Part shown: in pieces, positions 31,611 through 34,313 of the stretch
Numbering within the stretch: position 1 is the stretch's first letter
Layout of the letters: every line of letters starts with the position of its first letter
Assembly (NCBI GenBank): GCA_030603565.1
Contig: JAUVXM010000023.1
Coordinates: forward strand, 1-34,313
DNA: 34,313 bases
Source of the DNA: Candidatus Aminicenantota bacterium
Lineage (GTDB): Bacteria; Acidobacteriota; Aminicenantia; Aminicenantales; Aminicenantaceae
Reading direction: 5' to 3'
Program-made: the position numbers and the translations under genes
The notes under the pieces: generated by a model
What the model was told of the DNA's origin: nothing
The model's input: the letters and a program-made list of their open reading frames with translations, nothing else
Database searches by the model: none

Positions 31611-32185
31611 TGGAACTAATAACTCTCTTCATCGCAGCTATCCTGGTAAACAATTATGTTCTCTATTATTTTCTGGGTATCTGCCCATTTCTCGGGGTAA
31701 GTAAAAAAATCGACTCCGCCTTTTCTATGGGACTGGCGGTGACTTTTGTTATGACCATAACCGCTGTTGCTTCCTGGATGATCAACCACTGGATACTTAT
31801 CCCTTATAATCTCGATTATCTCCAGATAGTCTCTTTCATCCTGGTCATCGCTGCCTTGGTACAGTTGGTAGAGATGTTCATCAGAAAAATCAGCCCTCCT
31901 CTTTACCAGGCGCTGGGGATATATCTACCGCTCATAACTACTAACTGCGCGATAATGGGACTGGCATTATTAGCAGCTTTAAAAGATTATAGTTTTGCCA
32001 AAACAGTTGTTTTTGGGGTCGGGTCCGGCCTGGGATTCACATTGGCCATTGTACTTATGGCAGGAATCAGGGAACAGCTCGACTTGGCTGACGTACCTGA
32101 GCCTTTAAAAGGCGCTGGAATCGCCTTAATCGTAGCCGGGATCATGGCGCTTGCCTTTACCGGCTTTTCAGGAATGATAAACTAA
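31610..32185 (+). CDS. rnfA: Rnf complex subunit A
   Basis: Integral membrane subunit, 191 residues, homologous to and opposite in topology to RnfE. NNYVLYYFLGICPFLGVSKK (14-33) and LPLITTNCAIMG (106-117) are the signatures; C25 and C113 correspond to the cluster-binding cysteines. The stop overlaps the rnfB ATG by one base (TAATG). Typical length for the family. Confidence 0.97.
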   Translation: MELITLFIAAILVNNYVLYYFLGICPFLGVSKKIDSAFSMGLAVTFVMTITAVASWMINHWILIPYNLDYLQIVSFILVIAALVQLVEMFIRKISPPLYQALGIYLPLITTNCAIMGLALLAALKDYSFAKTVVFGVGSGLGFTLAIVLMAGIREQLDLADVPEPLKGAGIALIVAGIMALAFTGFSGMIN

Positions 32186-32991
32186 TGGATGTATTAATCC
32201 CGATTCTCACAATGGGAGCTCTGGGATTGATCCTCTCTGCCGGGCTCGCTATTGCCTATCGGAAACTCAAAGTCGAAGAAGATCCCAAAGTCGTAAAAAT
32301 ATCAGAGGCTCTGCCCCAGGCAAACTGCGGGGCTTGCGGATATTCCGGCTGTCGCGCTTTTGCTGAAGCTGTCGTCAAAGGTGAAGCTGAAACAAACGGC
32401 TGCCCGGTCGGCGGGGAAGAAACCATCGCAAAAGTCGCTGAAATCATGGGTGTAAAAGCAGGTGAAGTAGTAAAAAAAACAGCCCGTATCCACTGCCACG
32501 GTGATACAGAAGCAGCTAAAGACAGAGGACTATATCTCGGGATCACAACCTGTTATGCTGCAAATCTAACCGGTGGAAACAAACAGTGCCCATATGGCTG
32601 CCTGGGATTCGGAGACTGCGTTTTAGCTTGCCCCTTTGACGCAATCCAGATGGGTGGAGATGGGCTGCCTGTCGTTGATGAGAAAAAATGCACCGCCTGT
32701 GGAAAATGTGTGGATGCATGTCCCAGGAATATCATTGAGCTGGTTCCTCTTGCCCAGAATATGCTGGTTTTTTGCCGCAACCTTGATAAAGGGGCAGCCC
32801 CAAAAAAGGCCTGTAAAAATGCCTGTATCGGGTGCGGCATTTGCGCAAGAGCATGTCCTGAGGCTATAATAATGGAAAACAACCTAGCCAAGATCAAAGA
32901 CTATAAAAAAATAGATCCGGAAAAAATCCCGGCAATTGAAAAATGTCCGACCAATGCTATCGGACGCCTATTTAAGGAAGATGAAGGATAA
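32185..32991 (+). CDS. rnfB: Rnf complex subunit B (polyferredoxin)
   Basis: Electron-input subunit that receives electrons from ferredoxin, 268 residues. It has an N-terminal membrane helix (about 4-26), the 4Fe-4S domain with C48, C51, C56 and C73 (NCGACGYSGC), and then ferredoxin-type motifs at C135/C139/C145/C149, C169/C172/C175/C179 and C214/C217/C220/C224, plus a final CPTNAI (254-259). This is the longer RnfB type of anaerobes, with more clusters than the roughly 190-residue gamma-proteobacterial form. The 3' end overlaps the following gene by 11 bp. Confidence 0.97.
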   Translation: MDVLIPILTMGALGLILSAGLAIAYRKLKVEEDPKVVKISEALPQANCGACGYSGCRAFAEAVVKGEAETNGCPVGGEETIAKVAEIMGVKAGEVVKKTARIHCHGDTEAAKDRGLYLGITTCYAANLTGGNKQCPYGCLGFGDCVLACPFDAIQMGGDGLPVVDEKKCTACGKCVDACPRNIIELVPLAQNMLVFCRNLDKGAAPKKACKNACIGCGICARACPEAIIMENNLAKIKDYKKIDPEKIPAIEKCPTNAIGRLFKEDEG

Positions 32992-33412
32992 CGGGACTGT
33001 CATTTCGACCGAGGGAGACCTGGCACAGGTGAAAGTTTCCTGTTTTCAAGCCTGTGACGAATGTTCAGCCCACAGCCTCTGTATCGGCCCCGCTAAAACC
33101 AAGGGACAGCTTTTAGTAAAAAACCCTTTAAACGCTTCTCCCGGCGATAAAGTCCGGATCGAAGTGCCGGAGCAGAATTACACTCGGGCTCTGATTATAA
33201 TTTTCGGAGGCCTGCTAACAGCAGCACTGGTAGGAATGGGAGTCGGATATCTTTTTTCCGGGCTTACCCCCTTATCCTTACAACAAAGCAGTATACTCGG
33301 GTTTTTCCTGGGAATTGGATTAATAACATTAGGACTCTTCCGTTATTTCCGGACAATAAACAAAATAAAAATGTATCCAAGAATCATAGCTATTTCCAAA
33401 AAAGGAGATTAA
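32981..33412 (+). CDS. rseC: RseC/SoxR-reducing-system family membrane protein
   Basis: 143 residues from the ATG at 32981, which has AAGGAAG upstream. The open frame extends 15 codons further up inside rnfB, but those codons have no better start. RseC pattern: an N-terminal GTVISTEGDLAQVKV strand pair, a cysteine motif CFQACDECSAHSLC (C-x3-C-x2-C-x5-C), a DKVRIEVPE segment, then two membrane helices (about 67-90 and 98-120). In E. coli RseC works with the Rsx/Rnf complex and is linked to SoxR reduction and sigma-E. Its placement after rnfB supports a role in Rnf function or assembly. Confidence 0.85.
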   Translation: MKDNGTVISTEGDLAQVKVSCFQACDECSAHSLCIGPAKTKGQLLVKNPLNASPGDKVRIEVPEQNYTRALIIIFGGLLTAALVGMGVGYLFSGLTPLSLQQSSILGFFLGIGLITLGLFRYFRTINKIKMYPRIIAISKKGD

Positions 33413-33413
33413 C

Positions 33414-34148
33414 ATGGATAGACGTAATTTTTTCAAAACAATCCTGGCAACGCCATTACTAACCCCTTTTCTCCTGGCTTCTAAAAAAAATAACGCCGAA
33501 TGCGAACTCCTGCTTATTGCCGATGAACCACAACAGTTTATCTCATTGATCCTACAGGAGGTAAAAAAATACCATTCTATTCCTGGAAAAAGATTTGTCT
33601 TCCTTAATCCTCATCCCCAAAAGCAAGAATTGACAAGTGTCCTTCAGCAAAAAGGATGGATGCCTGTCCATAACTCTGCCCAAGCCGACCTGTCACTCTC
33701 TTTCAGCCATTTACACCAGAAAGCGCGCCCGTCATTCAGCCTGGTCAAGGGAGGCAGGATCTGGGATATCCGCACCCAAAAACTCTCTTCTCTTTGGAAA
33801 GAGATTAATAAAAACCTATCCCCCTCTAATGCTCTGACGATCGCCTCCTTTCAAAGGCCGGGGGCAGATCAGGCTTCCGGAGAATTCATCACCATATACC
33901 AGGATGGACATTCTCTCGCTAAACTATCTCTCAGGCAAAACACTGAAAAAACATTTATTACCGGAAAAGGAAAGATCACTGCCCGGATAAACAAGGGAAA
34001 AGCCTGGATCACAGAATCAGCTTGCCGCCAAAAAATCTGTCAGTATACTCCTCCGGTATCAATGCCTGGAGAACGGATAATCTGTGCTCCCGATCACTTT
34101 TTCATAGAAGTCGGCGGAGTTTCCGGCCCGGATACAGTTATCGGATAA
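33414..34148 (+). CDS. Tat-exported protein with C-terminal NusG-domain-II-like fold
   Basis: 244 residues. A twin-arginine signal (DRRNFFK at 2-8, hydrophobic to about 22) is followed by an unrecognised alpha/beta region (about 30-150). The C-terminal domain (about 158-240) fits the NusG-II family: a GKAWITESACRQKICQY segment with a C-x4-C pair, then PGERIICAPDHFFIEV. Short NusG-II proteins often sit with Rnf or FMN-transfer (ApbE) genes in anaerobes, where they are extracytoplasmic. The N-terminal domain fused here is unusual. It follows rseC by one base and an AAAAGGAG ribosome-binding site, so it is the last gene of the rnf operon. Confidence 0.75.
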   Translation: MDRRNFFKTILATPLLTPFLLASKKNNAECELLLIADEPQQFISLILQEVKKYHSIPGKRFVFLNPHPQKQELTSVLQQKGWMPVHNSAQADLSLSFSHLHQKARPSFSLVKGGRIWDIRTQKLSSLWKEINKNLSPSNALTIASFQRPGADQASGEFITIYQDGHSLAKLSLRQNTEKTFITGKGKITARINKGKAWITESACRQKICQYTPPVSMPGERIICAPDHFFIEVGGVSGPDTVIG

Positions 34149-34170
34149 GGTTCATCACGGAAATTGGTAT

Positions 34171-34313
34171 TTAACCTGACCTATTCATAAAAAAATGGCG
34201 ATGTTTCTATTATTAATTTATTTTCAGTAATATGCAAAATTTTATCAAGAATAGTTAATTTAAATCTTTTCTCGTTTTCATTTTTAATTTTAATCGCCAT
34301 TTTTTTACCAAAG
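34171..34313 (+). repeat. Modular TIR element (copy E6), truncated by the window end
   Basis: Left end TTAACCTGACCTATTCATAA, then a hairpin module identical in type to E2: AAAAAAATGGCGAT at 34189-34202 and its exact complement at 34293-34306, about 75% identical to E2 over the enclosed bases. The sequence stops at TTTACCAAAG, exactly where the right domain (GAGCCGATC...) begins in E2 and E3. On the minus strand the module encodes a short open frame of 40 codons, not conserved in E2. Confidence 0.8.

Overview
The window looks like a chromosomal segment of an anaerobic bacterium of moderate G+C. The gene set (Rnf complex, EtfAB, archaeal-type phosphoglycerate mutase, sortilin/BNR-type secreted protein, M14 peptidase, DUF362 protein with a NapH-like ferredoxin) and the protein style suggest candidate phylum Aminicenantes or a related Acidobacteriota lineage. 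That placement is inference from gene content; there is no rRNA gene here to test it. No tRNA, rRNA or CRISPR array was seen.

Layout. 1-137 is the end of an insertion sequence (ISL3-like), abutting a secreted M14 metallopeptidase gene (147-2000). 2024-7692 (minus) is a guaA-dnaE-membrane protein operon. 7787-8989 is apgM, divergent from guaA, and 9048-10223 is a cell-wall amidase. 10228-13569 is a co-directional run: Tat-exported DUF362 protein, a NapH/NapG-like polyferredoxin fusion, a small membrane protein and a DUF2752 protein. 13928-14344 is a DUF212/PAP2-like gene. 14514-16895 is a G+C-rich secreted BNR/sortilin gene. 16974-18753 (minus) is etfB-etfA. 18835-22880 (minus) is the fatty-acid/phospholipid operon DUF177-rpmF-plsX-fabG-acpP-fabF. 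23252-23503 is a small unknown gene and 23840-26515 is polA. 26810-27934 (minus) is a GNAT-like protein. 28111-34148 is rnfCDGEAB followed by an RseC-like gene and a Tat-signal/NusG-II-domain protein.

How the genes work together. Much of the window is redox energy metabolism. EtfAB collects electrons in the cytoplasm, Rnf couples ferredoxin:NAD+ electron transfer to an ion gradient, RseC may maintain Rnf or iron-sulfur redox state, and the DUF362/polyferredoxin unit looks like a second membrane electron-transfer module. The remainder is housekeeping (DNA polymerases III alpha and I, GMP synthase, fatty-acid synthesis, glycolysis, peptidoglycan hydrolysis) plus exported proteins.

The most unusual content lies between genes. 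A family of modular terminal-inverted-repeat elements occurs six times (about 1997, 13596, 22936, 23500, 26534 and 34171). They share ends of the type TTAACCTG-N3-TATTCA, a hairpin module whose sequence differs from copy to copy, and a right-hand domain that can fold with compensatory changes. Their ends supply stop codons for three genes and apparently a -35 box for a fourth. One copy (26534-26793) holds a 151-nt cloverleaf-like fold. I found no family name for these elements from memory.
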